Assembly (NCBI GenBank): GCA_905176665.1
Contig: CAJINA010000132.1
Location: 1 to 60,378, forward strand
Reading direction: 5' to 3'
Length of the DNA stretch: 60,378 nucleotides
DNA from: Olavius algarvensis Delta 4 endosymbiont
GTDB taxonomy: Bacteria; Desulfobacterota; Desulfobacteria; Desulfobacterales; CAJINA01
Shown here: in pieces, positions 45,881-54,426 of the stretch
Numbering within the stretch: position 1 is the stretch's first letter
How the letters are laid out: each line of letters starts with the position of its first letter
The notes under the pieces: model-generated
Told to the model about the DNA's origin: nothing
Database searches by the model: none
What the model saw: only the letters and a program-made list of their open reading frames with translations
Translations under genes and position numbers: made by a program

Positions 45881-46140
45881 TCAGGTACTGCTGTCATTGC
45901 GCTGTTCAATGATCAGAGCCGGCTTCACGAGCAGAGTAACCACGAGGGTCCCCAGGGCCAGTACCCCCAAGGTGATGCAGATCTCTACCCAACTGGGCGC
46001 ATAATTGACTACTTCGCCCATGGGCGACGGTACCAGGCCCGGTACGATCAACCCCATTCCTTTCTCGATCCAGAAACCTACCAAAAGTAGGATACCAGCC
46101 GGCAAAAACCATAGCAGATTTTCGTCCGAGTAACCTGGAG
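45881..46140 (-). pseudogene. C-terminal fragment of a DsrP/NrfD-type membrane protein
   Basis: About 85 residues: GYSDENLLWFLPAGILLLVG, FWIEKGMGLIVPGLVPSPMG and YAPSWVEICITLGVLALGTL. This is the conserved end of the NrfD/DsrP/HmcC family (IEKGMG, SPxGE, PxWxEI). It has two TM helices; the remaining 300 or so residues are absent. Reading upstream, the frame enters the end of the ModE-like gene, so there is no proper start. A rearrangement has joined the fragment to the regulator. NrfD proteins pass quinone electrons to periplasmic or cytoplasmic iron-sulfur partners. Confidence 0.75.
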
Positions 46141-46142
46141 GA

Positions 46143-46469
46143 TTAAAAAAAACGCCTGAAGATGCGATCATCGGCGGCCAGACAATGGCTGCGCAGTTTG
46201 GCAAATGTTTTAACCAGTTCCCGGCCTTCCGGGGTCAAATGGGTGCCGGTTTTCCGATCGGACTGAACCACCTTGACCTTGAGGTGTTTTTCGGTGGATT
46301 TGATTTTACTCCACACGGTTTTGTAGGACATCTTCAAGGCCTTGGCCGTCTGGTTGATCGAACCGGTACGGTCGATGGTTTCGAGAATTTCCATGCGGCC
46401 TTTGCCGAAAATGATACTGTTATTCTGATCCACAATCCAATGACTGGACCTTAATTCTAGCTTGACCAT
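46143..46469 (-). CDS. ModE-like winged-helix regulator without molybdate domain
   Basis: 108 residues. The winged HTH resembles the N-terminal domain of ModE: GRMEILETIDRTGSINQTAK, ALKMSYKTVWSKIKSTEKHL and KTGTHLTPEGRELV. The C-terminal TOBE/Mop domains of full ModE are missing, so it either senses molybdate or tungstate through a partner or responds to something else. Such short ModE-like proteins are common in Desulfobacterota. It is divergent from the fmdE-moeA-mobA genes, with a matching palindrome between them. The last residues may have been altered by the junction with the NrfD fragment. Confidence 0.85.
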   Translation of the reverse strand: MVKLELRSSHWIVDQNNSIIFGKGRMEILETIDRTGSINQTAKALKMSYKTVWSKIKSTEKHLKVKVVQSDRKTGTHLTPEGRELVKTFAKLRSHCLAADDRIFRRFF

Positions 46470-46632
46470 GCGGCCACCGTATCACCAACCCCGGTGGATG
46501 GCAACTTTGCAGCGCTTTGCGGGACCCTCGGCGGCGAAGCCCTATATGCACCCGCGGTCGTGGGGCACTGCATATCGATGGCCGAGGCTAAGGTTGCACC
46601 GGAGGTTTTACAGGGTTGATATTGTACCGGTG

Positions 46633-46654
46633 CTTATGTTAAGACCAACATAAG
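46633..46654. promoter_or_regulatory. Candidate ModE-type operator
   Basis: CTTATGTT-N6-AACATAAG is a perfect 8-bp inverted repeat with a 6-base centre. The known ModE operator in E. coli has two AT-rich inverted halves of the kind GTTATAT...ATATAAC or ACATAACG around a similar spacer, so layout and sequence agree. It lies in the divergent region between the ModE-like gene and fmdE. Assignment is inferred, not shown. Confidence 0.5.
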
Positions 46655-46728
46655 GTCGTGCCCGGCGGCGAGATTGGGTTTTAGAAGGCCGGCCGATGAA
46701 CGGAGTCAATTAAGGGAACAGCCCATGC

Positions 46729-47388
46729 ATGAGGCTGGATAGGAAGTCCATGGAGAACTTTGAAGTACTGCTGGAGGCCTCCGCCCGGGCCCACGGGCAT
46801 CTTTGTTCGGGGCAGGTGGTGGGGGTGCGCATGGCCATGCTCGGCTGCCGGCTCATTGGTCTCGACGACCCTACCCGGCATGACCAGATCAAGAAACTGC
46901 TGGTTTATGTTGAAATGGATCGTTGCACCGCGGACGCCGTGGCCCATGTGACCGGTGTCCGGCTGGGGCGGCGCAGCCTTAAATTCCTGGACTACGGTAT
47001 TATGGCGGCTACCTTCCTGAATCTCGACACAGGTGCGGCCTACCGGATTCTATCAACAGAGGAGGCCCAGGCCCTGGCCTCCCGGTATGCTCCCGAAATT
47101 GAGGGCAAGTCCGCGCAGCAGCTGGCCGCCTATAAACGGATGCCCGAATGTGTGCTGTTCAAGGTGCAGAAAGTCGCTGTCCGGCTGGACGACTGCGACC
47201 TGCCCGGGCCGACCCGTAAAAAGATCGCCTGCAGCAATTGCGGTCAACTTGTGCGGGATGGTCGGGAGGTCCTCGTCGATGGTCGGGTGCTTTGCAAACC
47301 TTGTACCGAGCAAGCTTACTTCACCAATGCCCGGGAAGTAAGCTGGCCGGGTATGGAACAGGCCCCCGGTGATGGCGGGGACGCCTGA
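46729..47388 (+). CDS. FmdE-like protein with C-terminal zinc ribbon
   Basis: 219 residues. FmdE domain: ASARAHGHLCSGQVVGVRMA, VYVEMDRCTADAVAHVTG and GRRSLKFLDYGIMAATF, with the His and Cys metal-site residues of the family. After about 165 a zinc ribbon follows (CSNCG, then CKPC). FmdE proteins associate with molybdenum or tungsten enzymes such as formylmethanofuran dehydrogenase and formate dehydrogenases. First gene of the molybdopterin cluster. The ribosome site (AAGGGA) is a little far from this ATG; ATG 46750 is an alternative. Confidence 0.82.
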   Translation: MRLDRKSMENFEVLLEASARAHGHLCSGQVVGVRMAMLGCRLIGLDDPTRHDQIKKLLVYVEMDRCTADAVAHVTGVRLGRRSLKFLDYGIMAATFLNLDTGAAYRILSTEEAQALASRYAPEIEGKSAQQLAAYKRMPECVLFKVQKVAVRLDDCDLPGPTRKKIACSNCGQLVRDGREVLVDGRVLCKPCTEQAYFTNAREVSWPGMEQAPGDGGDA

Positions 47389-47435
47389 ACCGGGAAACCA
47401 GTCTTGCCCATCCACATAAAAAAGGAGTTCGTATC

Positions 47436-48467
47436 GTGCTGAAAAAGATAAATGTCGAAGATGCTGTGGGAACAGACCTGTCCCATGATATAACCGAGAT
47501 CCGGCCGGGAGAGTTTAAGGGCGCGGCTTTCCGCAAAGGACATACGGTCTGTGACGAGGATATCTGCCACCTGCAGAAGCTGGGCAAAAATCACCTTTAT
47601 CTCATCGATCTTGAAGAAGATGAGATTCATGAAAATGAAGCGGCGTCCATAGTGGCACAGGCCCTGGCCGGTGAGGGGATCACCTGGGAGGACAATCCCC
47701 GCGAGGGCAAGATTGGACTGCATGCCGAGCGAGACGGGTTACTGTCGGTGGATACGGCCGCCCTGGCGGCCTTCAACCTGGTGGACGAGGCCATGTGCGC
47801 GACCCTGCACAGTCACAGCCTGGTGAAGCAGGGCGAACTGGTTGCCGCCACCCGCGCGATTCCCCTGGTCATGAAGCGGGCCCCTGTGGAAAGAGCAGCC
47901 GCCATCGCCGGTGCCAATGGCGGGGTTGTATCCGTGCGGGCTTTGCAAAACGCGGCGGTGGGTTTGATCGTGACCGGTAATGAAGTGTACCACGGTTTGA
48001 TTGAAGACCGCTTCGCGCCCATCCTGACAGACAAGATTGTAAGCCTGGGATCCCGGGTGCAGGACCTGGTGTTCGCTCCGGATGACACTGATCTCATCCG
48101 GCGGGCTATCCAGACCCATCTTGATAACAACTGTGATTTAATATTGCTCAGCGGCGGCATGAGTGTCGACCCCGACGATGTGACGCGCAAAGGTATCCAG
48201 CTCGCCGGGGCGGATGAGTTTCATTACGGCGCGGCCGCCCTGCCCGGGGCGATGTTCCTGGTGGCCTATATCCAGGGTGCCCCCCTGCTGGGCGTCCCGG
48301 CCTGCGGCCTGCACCACCGGGTTACGGTTCTGGACCTGATGCTGCCGCGGATTCTATCCGGAGAGAAGATCGGCAAACCGGAATTGGCTTTCGTTGGCCA
48401 TGGAGGCCTTTGCCGGGATTGTGAGACCTGTGTGTACCCGCATTGTCCCTTCGGCAAAGGCTGCTGA
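47436..48467 (+). CDS. MoeA-related molybdopterin-binding protein
   Basis: 343 residues, GTG start behind AAAAAGGAG. The N-terminus (VEDAVGTDLSHDITEIRPGE) resembles the MoeA-like lead domain. The C-terminal half is a MoaB/MogA-fold (VGLIVTGNEVYHGLIEDRFA; LILLSGGMSVDPDDVTRKG), the molybdopterin-binding signature. It ends with a Cys-rich tail (CRDCETCVYPHCPFGKGC) that could bind a metal. It probably carries or processes molybdopterin or the metal-inserted cofactor. One base separates its stop from moeA. Confidence 0.85.
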   Translation: MLKKINVEDAVGTDLSHDITEIRPGEFKGAAFRKGHTVCDEDICHLQKLGKNHLYLIDLEEDEIHENEAASIVAQALAGEGITWEDNPREGKIGLHAERDGLLSVDTAALAAFNLVDEAMCATLHSHSLVKQGELVAATRAIPLVMKRAPVERAAAIAGANGGVVSVRALQNAAVGLIVTGNEVYHGLIEDRFAPILTDKIVSLGSRVQDLVFAPDDTDLIRRAIQTHLDNNCDLILLSGGMSVDPDDVTRKGIQLAGADEFHYGAAALPGAMFLVAYIQGAPLLGVPACGLHHRVTVLDLMLPRILSGEKIGKPELAFVGHGGLCRDCETCVYPHCPFGKGC

Positions 48468-48468
48468 C

Positions 48469-49695
48469 ATGCCAAAACAGTACATCGGTTTTTCAAAGGC
48501 GTTGCGCGAAACGCTCACGCACATCCACCCGGGTGAACCGGTAACTCTGCCGCTCACCGACTGCGAAGGCTACGTTACCGCTGAAAATCTGTATTCACAG
48601 GTGGATTCACCCTCCACCCATACCTCCCTGAAAGACGGCTACGCCCTGCGGGCAGAAGACGGCGTCCGTGCGCACGGTGCCGGGGCGCACCCACTACCGG
48701 TGACGGGGTCATTGGCGGCCGGTCAGGCTCCCGGTGCTCCCCTGCCGCCCGGTACAGCCCTGCGGATTTTAACCGGAGCCAGGCTGCCGGAAGGCGCCGA
48801 TACGGTTATTGCCGAAGAATTTGTTTCTCGCATAAACGATCATATCAACATCGACCGCCTTACGGAAAAAGGGCGCAATATTCTTCAACGCGGCAGCGAT
48901 ACGGCTACCGAAGAACTGTTGTTGGATGCCGGCAGCAGCCTGACTCCCGGGCGGATCGGCCTGCTGGCAGCGGGTGGTATCCAGGCTGTAACCGTTTATC
49001 GGAAACCGGCCGTGGCCCTGGTCGCCACCGGCGATGAAGTCCTCTTGCCCGGGCAGCCGATGGTGGCCGGAAAACTGTATGCCAGCAATCTACTTGCGTT
49101 GAGCGGATGGTGCCAAAGACTTGGCTTCAGCAGCGAACTGGAAGTCTGCCGGGACAGCGCCCCAGCTCTGCGGGAAACATTTCAGCGGGTTCTGGCTACC
49201 GGCGATGCCCTGATAACCAGCGGTGGTGCCTGGACCGGGGATAAAGATCTGGTGGCCCGGGTGTTGGATGAACTGGGGTGGCAAAAGATCTATCACCGGG
49301 TCAGGCTCGGGCCCGGTAAAGCGGTGGGATTCGGTTTGTTGGAAGGAAAACCCGTTTTTATTCTGCCGGGGGGGCCGCCTTCCAATCTGGTGGCCTTTCT
49401 GGAGTTGGCTCTGCCGGGTCTGCAGAAACTCGGCGGCAGGCGCAACCCCGGCCTGCCCGAGTTCACAGCTGTTTTAGAAACGGCGGTTTCCGGGCAACGT
49501 GACTGGACGCAGGCTCTTTTCGGGGCCTTACGGCGTGAAGGTTTGAACCTGGTGTTCCAAGCGGACGGAAGGCCGGCCAGCCGACTGAAAAGCATGGCGG
49601 CCGCCGATGCCGTCCTTCTGATTCCCGAGGGTACTGAGTGGTTTTCTGAAAATCAGCGCGTGACGATCCAGGTGTTAAACCGGCATTGGTCATAG
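48469..49695 (+). CDS. moeA: Molybdopterin molybdotransferase MoeA
   Basis: 408 residues from ATG 48469, one base after the previous stop. MoeA inserts molybdate or tungstate into adenylylated molybdopterin. Marks: SPSTHTSLKDGYAL (the substrate-binding Asp/Thr region), GTALRILTGARLPEGADTV, VALVATGDEVLLPGQ, and LITSGGAWTGDKD where family members usually read TSGGVSxGxxD. FILPGGPPSNLVAFLEL is the usual domain closure. The C-terminal domain IV follows (to residue 408). Operon with fmdE, the MoaB-fold protein and mobA. Confidence 0.92.
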   Translation: MPKQYIGFSKALRETLTHIHPGEPVTLPLTDCEGYVTAENLYSQVDSPSTHTSLKDGYALRAEDGVRAHGAGAHPLPVTGSLAAGQAPGAPLPPGTALRILTGARLPEGADTVIAEEFVSRINDHINIDRLTEKGRNILQRGSDTATEELLLDAGSSLTPGRIGLLAAGGIQAVTVYRKPAVALVATGDEVLLPGQPMVAGKLYASNLLALSGWCQRLGFSSELEVCRDSAPALRETFQRVLATGDALITSGGAWTGDKDLVARVLDELGWQKIYHRVRLGPGKAVGFGLLEGKPVFILPGGPPSNLVAFLELALPGLQKLGGRRNPGLPEFTAVLETAVSGQRDWTQALFGALRREGLNLVFQADGRPASRLKSMAAADAVLLIPEGTEWFSENQRVTIQVLNRHWS

Positions 49696-49704
49696 GGGGC
49701 CGAT

Positions 49705-50325
49705 ATGGTGAAGTCTCCGTCGTGTACGGCCGTCGTTCTCGCCGGCGGATTGAACAAGCGCATGCAGGGCCGCAACAAAGCCTTTATACAATTGGGTGGG
49801 CGCCGTTTTCTAACCCGTATCATCGATACTGTGCACGCCTGCCTTGAAGACTGCCTGATCGTCACCTGGCAGACGGACCTTTATCGTGAGTGGCCGGTGA
49901 AGGTCGTGGCCGACCGCCTGGATGTCCGCAGTCCGCTGACCGGAATTCATGCCGGACTTTTGAGCATGTCCGACGACTATGGCCTGGTGACCAGCTGTGA
50001 CACACCGCTTTTACAAGCAACGGTCGTAGCGCGCCTGCTGACCGAGCTCGAGCCCGGCGCAGATGTTATCGTGCCCGCTTCCGGGACCTATTTCCAGCCC
50101 CTGTGCGCTCTCTATTCACGCCGCTGTGCACCGGTTATCGAAGAAATTCTCACCCAGGGCGAAGTAAAAGTAGATCGCCTGTTCGCACGCGTCCGCGTAA
50201 AGCCGGTCGACTATCGGCATTTCGAAGCCGTAGACCCTGACCTTGTCTCCTTTTTCAACGTCAACACGCCAGGCGACCTGGAGACAGCCAGGCGCCTGTG
50301 GCAGCAGATGTCCGCCGACACATGA
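49705..50325 (+). CDS. mobA: Molybdenum cofactor guanylyltransferase MobA
   Basis: 206 residues. Adds GMP to the molybdenum cofactor to give the guanine dinucleotide form used by DMSO-reductase-type enzymes such as formate dehydrogenases. Motifs: VVLAGGLNKRMQGRNKAF (GTP-binding loop), RSPLTGIHAGLLS, SCDTPLL (metal Asp), and FFNVNTPGDLETARRL at the end. Starts 9 bp after moeA, completing the cofactor operon. Confidence 0.93.
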   Translation: MVKSPSCTAVVLAGGLNKRMQGRNKAFIQLGGRRFLTRIIDTVHACLEDCLIVTWQTDLYREWPVKVVADRLDVRSPLTGIHAGLLSMSDDYGLVTSCDTPLLQATVVARLLTELEPGADVIVPASGTYFQPLCALYSRRCAPVIEEILTQGEVKVDRLFARVRVKPVDYRHFEAVDPDLVSFFNVNTPGDLETARRLWQQMSADT

Positions 50326-50390
50326 TTTGTAAATAGGTCCGGGAGCGGCCGTGCTGCGGAGATGCAGACCCCGGTCCTTGAACCCTATCT

Positions 50391-50972
50391 CTACCGGACC
50401 GCGCAATAGGCCTGTCCGGCACAGGCGGGACACAGGCTTCCCAGGCGGCGGGCATAGGATTCCCCGCAGTCCGGACAAAAGCCAGTCTGAATCGCTTGCG
50501 TCTCTTTGAGCGCTTTCAGAACTGTCACCTCCCGGCACACGATCAATTCCCCGGCAGCCGTCAGAATTTCTCCTGACACAGCATCAAATTCCGGTTTGGG
50601 GCCTGTCCGGGCAGCACGGTCGAACCACTGGTGCACCAAGGGGAAAGCGGATAGGCGGGAGTGGTCCAGGCAGACCCTTATGCCCTGGAGTGTTTTGCGG
50701 TCATAGGCAGTCAGGGCGAACTTGCCCCAGTCCAGAATCTGCAGGAAGCCGTTACCGATCGTACAGGGCGTCAGCAGCTGAACGGCGTCCGGCAGACAGA
50801 CAACTGTTTCGGTGACAACGTTGAGATAAGGGGTGGCGGCCAACTTGTCGAGGGCTGCATCGAGCATGCAGCCGCCCAGGAGGATCCCTGGGCTGCGGTA
50901 CCCATGAAACGCTTCCATGCGGACCAGGAAGTCCGGCAATGCAAGGCCGCAGAAGTAGTGATGTACGGACAT
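50391..50972 (-). CDS. Second FmdE-like protein with zinc ribbon
   Basis: 193 residues. Short FmdE-type domain: MEAFHGYRSPGILLGGCMLD, VTETVVCLPDAVQLLTPCTI and GNGFLQILDWGKFALTAYD. C-terminal zinc ribbon CPDCGESYARRLGSLCPAC. It is shorter than the paralog at 46729 and lies on the other strand, converging on mobA. Its role is probably linked to the same molybdenum or tungsten enzymes. GAGAGG precedes the ATG. Confidence 0.8.
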   Translation of the reverse strand: MSVHHYFCGLALPDFLVRMEAFHGYRSPGILLGGCMLDAALDKLAATPYLNVVTETVVCLPDAVQLLTPCTIGNGFLQILDWGKFALTAYDRKTLQGIRVCLDHSRLSAFPLVHQWFDRAARTGPKPEFDAVSGEILTAAGELIVCREVTVLKALKETQAIQTGFCPDCGESYARRLGSLCPACAGQAYCAVR

Positions 50973-51056
50973 GCAGAGTCCTCTCTATAAATAGATGATG
51001 CGCAGTAAGAAGGTGCCAGCGCCAACCATGGAGATAGCTGCGGGCCCAGCGGCGGC

Positions 51057-52673
51057 TCACCTTTTATCGAGAATATCCAGAACCTCGCGGCATTTCCGGG
51101 AGGCTCTTTCAATTAGCGTTTTGGCGGCTGCCTGGGTTTCTTCCTGGTAAACCGGATCTTTAATACCGGCCAAATTGATAACCACGTTGCGGTAGGCTCC
51201 CCAGATACCCGTTTCCAGCGCGCGGGCGCCGACTTCAACATCGGAGCGCGACGCGGGGTTACCGTGGCGGGCAATGGCGCACATGGCCTCCCAGGCGTCA
51301 TCCCCGATCTGCATGGTCGCCAGGGGCACCCGCACGGCGGTTTTCAGGCCCTGTTGCATTGTTTCGAAGCGGGCCTTTTTTTCCTGGTCTGTTTCCCGGG
51401 GCATACGGAGGCCTTCCATATAGTCGGTGAAGGCGTTGGTATCCGCGTCAATCATGGGGATGAGCTGCTCTACGGCACCGTGCAGGACAGGGATGATGTC
51501 CCTCATTTGCCGGTCGACGGATTCGAACTTGCGGACACCGTAGGTCAGCTTGGCCACCATGGAGCCGAGTCCGGCCCCGATGGCCGCAATGGCCGCCGAA
51601 GTCGAACCCCCGCCGGGAGCAGAACTGCGTGAGGCAACTTCGCGGATAAATTCTTTCAGGGGCATGTCCGCCAGGGGCGCCTCCGGCTCTTCGGCAACGC
51701 GGTATTCTATGATTTTTTCCCGGGGGTTAAAAGGGGCGGCCGCATTCAGCCCGAGGCGTTCTATTACCAGGCGGACCTTCTGGTTTTCTTCCAGAATGAA
51801 AAGATCTTCCTTCGCGATGTAATAATCGGCGGTCATCAATATGGCTTCCAGCGGTACCAGCCCGACGATTTCCGATCCAGCCACACCGACTTTGAGCGCC
51901 GCCGCCTCTTTTTTTGCTTCTTCAAACAACTGGTGGATGGGCGTGACCCGGTAATTCGACAGGTTCACGGATACCTGGGCCAGGTTGTATTCATCCACGA
52001 ACCAGCCCATACCTTTCACTTCCGTCAAACGTCCCGGCTGGTCCGGCCCGCGGCCGGCCTCCCGGAGATTCAAGGCAATTCGATGGGCCTGGTTGCTTGC
52101 ACCGAGGATGTTGACATTGTAGGCGATTAGAAAAAATCTGGCACCGGTAATGGTGGCCCCCCATTCAGGCACGAACGTGGCTGCGCCGAAATCCGGCCGC
52201 CACTCTGGCTTTTTCAACCTCTCCGCTAAACCTTCATATTCACCCTCTCGGATCTGGGGCAGGGTTTTGCGGTGGCTCTGCTCGGTTGCTTCCTCATAAA
52301 GGTAAAGCGGAATTTCGAGCCTGGCGGATGCCTGGCGGGCGAATTCGCGCGCGGCCTCCACGCATTCTTGCATCGTGACGCCGGCAACGGGGATAAACGG
52401 GCAGACATCAAGCGCTCCCATGCGGGGGTGTTCCCCGGAATGCCGCCGCATGTCGATGCGCTCCCGGGCCACGGCCGCCGCATTGAGAGCGCCGGCCACC
52501 ACCTCCCGGGGACCGCCGACAAACGTATAGACCGTTCGATTGGTCGATTTTCCCGGATCCACGTCCAAGAGGGCGCAGCCGGGTGTGTTGCGAATAGCCG
52601 CAGCGATCGCTTCGATAGTTTGCTGATCCCGGCCTTCCGAAAAATTGGGGACGCATTCGATAATTTTTTTCAT
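51057..52673 (-). CDS. ftcD: Glutamate formimidoyltransferase / cyclodeaminase fusion
   Basis: 538 residues, the usual bifunctional FtcD length. N-terminal formimidoyltransferase (ECVPNFSEGRDQQTIEAIAA, RRHSGEHPRMGALDVCPF, GMGWFVDEYNLAQVSVNLSN) transfers the formimino group of formiminoglutamate to tetrahydrofolate. The C-terminal cyclodeaminase (VASRSSAPGGGSTSAAIAAI onward, then DADTNAFTDYMEGLRMPRE) releases ammonia to give methenyl-THF. The start at 52673 is set by the KKIIECVPNFSEG N-terminus and a GGTG site. The cell uses it in histidine degradation or C1 supply. It stands alone. Confidence 0.95.
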   Translation of the reverse strand: MKKIIECVPNFSEGRDQQTIEAIAAAIRNTPGCALLDVDPGKSTNRTVYTFVGGPREVVAGALNAAAVARERIDMRRHSGEHPRMGALDVCPFIPVAGVTMQECVEAAREFARQASARLEIPLYLYEEATEQSHRKTLPQIREGEYEGLAERLKKPEWRPDFGAATFVPEWGATITGARFFLIAYNVNILGASNQAHRIALNLREAGRGPDQPGRLTEVKGMGWFVDEYNLAQVSVNLSNYRVTPIHQLFEEAKKEAAALKVGVAGSEIVGLVPLEAILMTADYYIAKEDLFILEENQKVRLVIERLGLNAAAPFNPREKIIEYRVAEEPEAPLADMPLKEFIREVASRSSAPGGGSTSAAIAAIGAGLGSMVAKLTYGVRKFESVDRQMRDIIPVLHGAVEQLIPMIDADTNAFTDYMEGLRMPRETDQEKKARFETMQQGLKTAVRVPLATMQIGDDAWEAMCAIARHGNPASRSDVEVGARALETGIWGAYRNVVINLAGIKDPVYQEETQAAAKTLIERASRKCREVLDILDKR

Positions 52674-52906
52674 GAACACCTGCCTGAGCTGGCACAATAG
52701 TTAAATTTAACTGTAATTATAAAAGGTTGTCCATAACTATGCCTGAAAAAACCAGCCGTGTCAATTGGTGTATACAGGTTAATACAAAATGGGGTTCGGG
52801 CGCTGTACGGCGCGTTGCCGGGGTGCGACACGCCCTATTCTGACCGTGGGTGGGTATCCGAAAGCCGACTGTTTTCTGGCAGCGGGCCGGCCTGTAAAAA
52901 ATAAAA

Positions 52907-52945
52907 AGCGGTACCCTGTGAACGTCATTCGACAAGGGTACCGCT
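52907..52945 (-). terminator. Intrinsic terminator of the Cache-HAMP gene
   Basis: AGCGGTACCCT / AGGGTACCGCT, an 11-bp stem with a 17-base loop, followed on the minus strand by TTTTATTTTTTA. It lies 30 bp after the stop codon at 52976. Confidence 0.85.
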
Positions 52946-52975
52946 AGTGGTTCTGTTGGATATAGTGGTCTATTT

Positions 52976-54283
52976 TCAGGCGGCCTTGCGCTGACTTTTC
53001 TGGCGCAGCCGCTGCATGGCCATGCTCAAACTGGTTTGCAGCAGTTTGATGGCTCCGGCCAATTGTCCAATTTCATCTTTTGATTTGATATCGAAATCAA
53101 TATCAAGTTCCCCCATACTCATGCGGGTCGTAATCCCGGTCAATTCCTTGATGGGTCTGACCAGGTTACGGGCCAGCAGCAGGGCGATGGCCACAATGAG
53201 GATGAGCGTCATGACCAGTAGGTAAGTGGCGACCTTCTCGCTGCGTTTATGGGCTTCGAAAACTTCTTCTTCAGCTTGCTGAACCGCCAGGATCCAACCC
53301 ATTTTGTTACGTTTGGCAACACCTTGCTGGGCTACCCCTTCACTGTCTGAGAAGATGATCGCACCGAGGGTCGGCCTGCGTTTGAATTCCGCTATCAGCG
53401 GGTTGCTGTTGAAGTTTACCTGGGAGGTCACGTATTTGCGTACCTGGTGAGCGACCACCTTGCCGGTTTCATCGATCAGGAAAGCGTACCCGGTTTCTCC
53501 CTTTCTCCAGTTGGCGACCTGTTTCGAAATAGCGTCCGTTGTCATGGCCGCTGCCAGGACACCCACGGTTTGGCCATTTCTTTTAATCGGCACGGCGAGC
53601 ACCAGGGCCGGTTTCTTGGAGGTTTTACCGATCAGAGTCTGCCAGGTCAGTGCTTTGCCCTGGGCAACGCCTTTGTAATACTGCCGATCAGAATAATTTT
53701 TCAATTTTTTACCATCGCTTCTGGCCAGGTTCATGCCGTTGACGTCCAGGGTAAACACGAGGTACATAAAAGAGTACTCGGCCCGAATGCTTTTCAGGAC
53801 CTTTTCCTGCGCAGCCGGATTCATGGAGGTCATATCGGTGAGTTGCGCCGCAACTTTCAGCATGCGGACATTCTTGTCGATCCATTCGTCCACGTGACGC
53901 CCCAGGCCGTCAGCGGTCTGAGCCATTAATAGTTCCGAATCCGAGCGGATTCTTTCCCGGGTATCCTGAAAAGTAATGCCCAGAAACAACCCGAACGGAA
54001 CTATACTGACGACCAGCATGGCCAGGATTACCTTGCGCAAAAGACCAAAGCGGATTTTCTGGGTGTCCATATCTTTCAAGGCTACTGCCGGCTTGGGTGT
54101 TTCAGGAGCAGGCGCAGCCGGCGTTGGTTCTGTTGGAGCTGGTTCCACCGGAGCGGTGTAGCCGGGTTTGGTGACCCAGATAGTATCCCCGCAGGCTTTA
54201 CAGATCAGGCCGGTTTTATCTTTCCTAAGTTTTGATTCGTCAATCTTGTATTCCTTTTCACATTTTCCACATGTTATTTTCAC
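52976..54283 (-). CDS. Zinc-ribbon, Cache and HAMP sensor without output domain
   Basis: 435 residues. GTG 54283 is chosen because AAAGGAG is six bases upstream. Order: MJ0042-type zinc ribbon (CGKCEKEY...CKACG, about 4-33), Pro/Ala/Glu linker (to 75), TM1 (about 84-106), extracytoplasmic Cache domain of the chemoreceptor type (to about 345: RSDGKKLKNYSDRQYYKGVA, GYAFLIDETGKVVAHQ), TM2 (about 358-378), HAMP (about 379-430), then the stop. No methyl-accepting, kinase or GGDEF domain follows. Signal output might go through the N-terminal zinc ribbon or a partner. The 152-residue gene upstream could be that partner. Confidence 0.85.
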   Translation of the reverse strand: MKITCGKCEKEYKIDESKLRKDKTGLICKACGDTIWVTKPGYTAPVEPAPTEPTPAAPAPETPKPAVALKDMDTQKIRFGLLRKVILAMLVVSIVPFGLFLGITFQDTRERIRSDSELLMAQTADGLGRHVDEWIDKNVRMLKVAAQLTDMTSMNPAAQEKVLKSIRAEYSFMYLVFTLDVNGMNLARSDGKKLKNYSDRQYYKGVAQGKALTWQTLIGKTSKKPALVLAVPIKRNGQTVGVLAAAMTTDAISKQVANWRKGETGYAFLIDETGKVVAHQVRKYVTSQVNFNSNPLIAEFKRRPTLGAIIFSDSEGVAQQGVAKRNKMGWILAVQQAEEEVFEAHKRSEKVATYLLVMTLILIVAIALLLARNLVRPIKELTGITTRMSMGELDIDFDIKSKDEIGQLAGAIKLLQTSLSMAMQRLRQKSQRKAA

Positions 54284-54426
54284 GCTGTCTCCTTTTGCTT
54301 GGCTGGCGCTGAGAAACCACCGGGGAAGCCGCGCCGGATATTGAATTGTTATTCGACTACTGGGAGTGCCGCCTAACGGGGCTCCAAGGTGTGAACGCAA
54401 CCCGCGTAGCGCTGGGCCTCCCGCTA

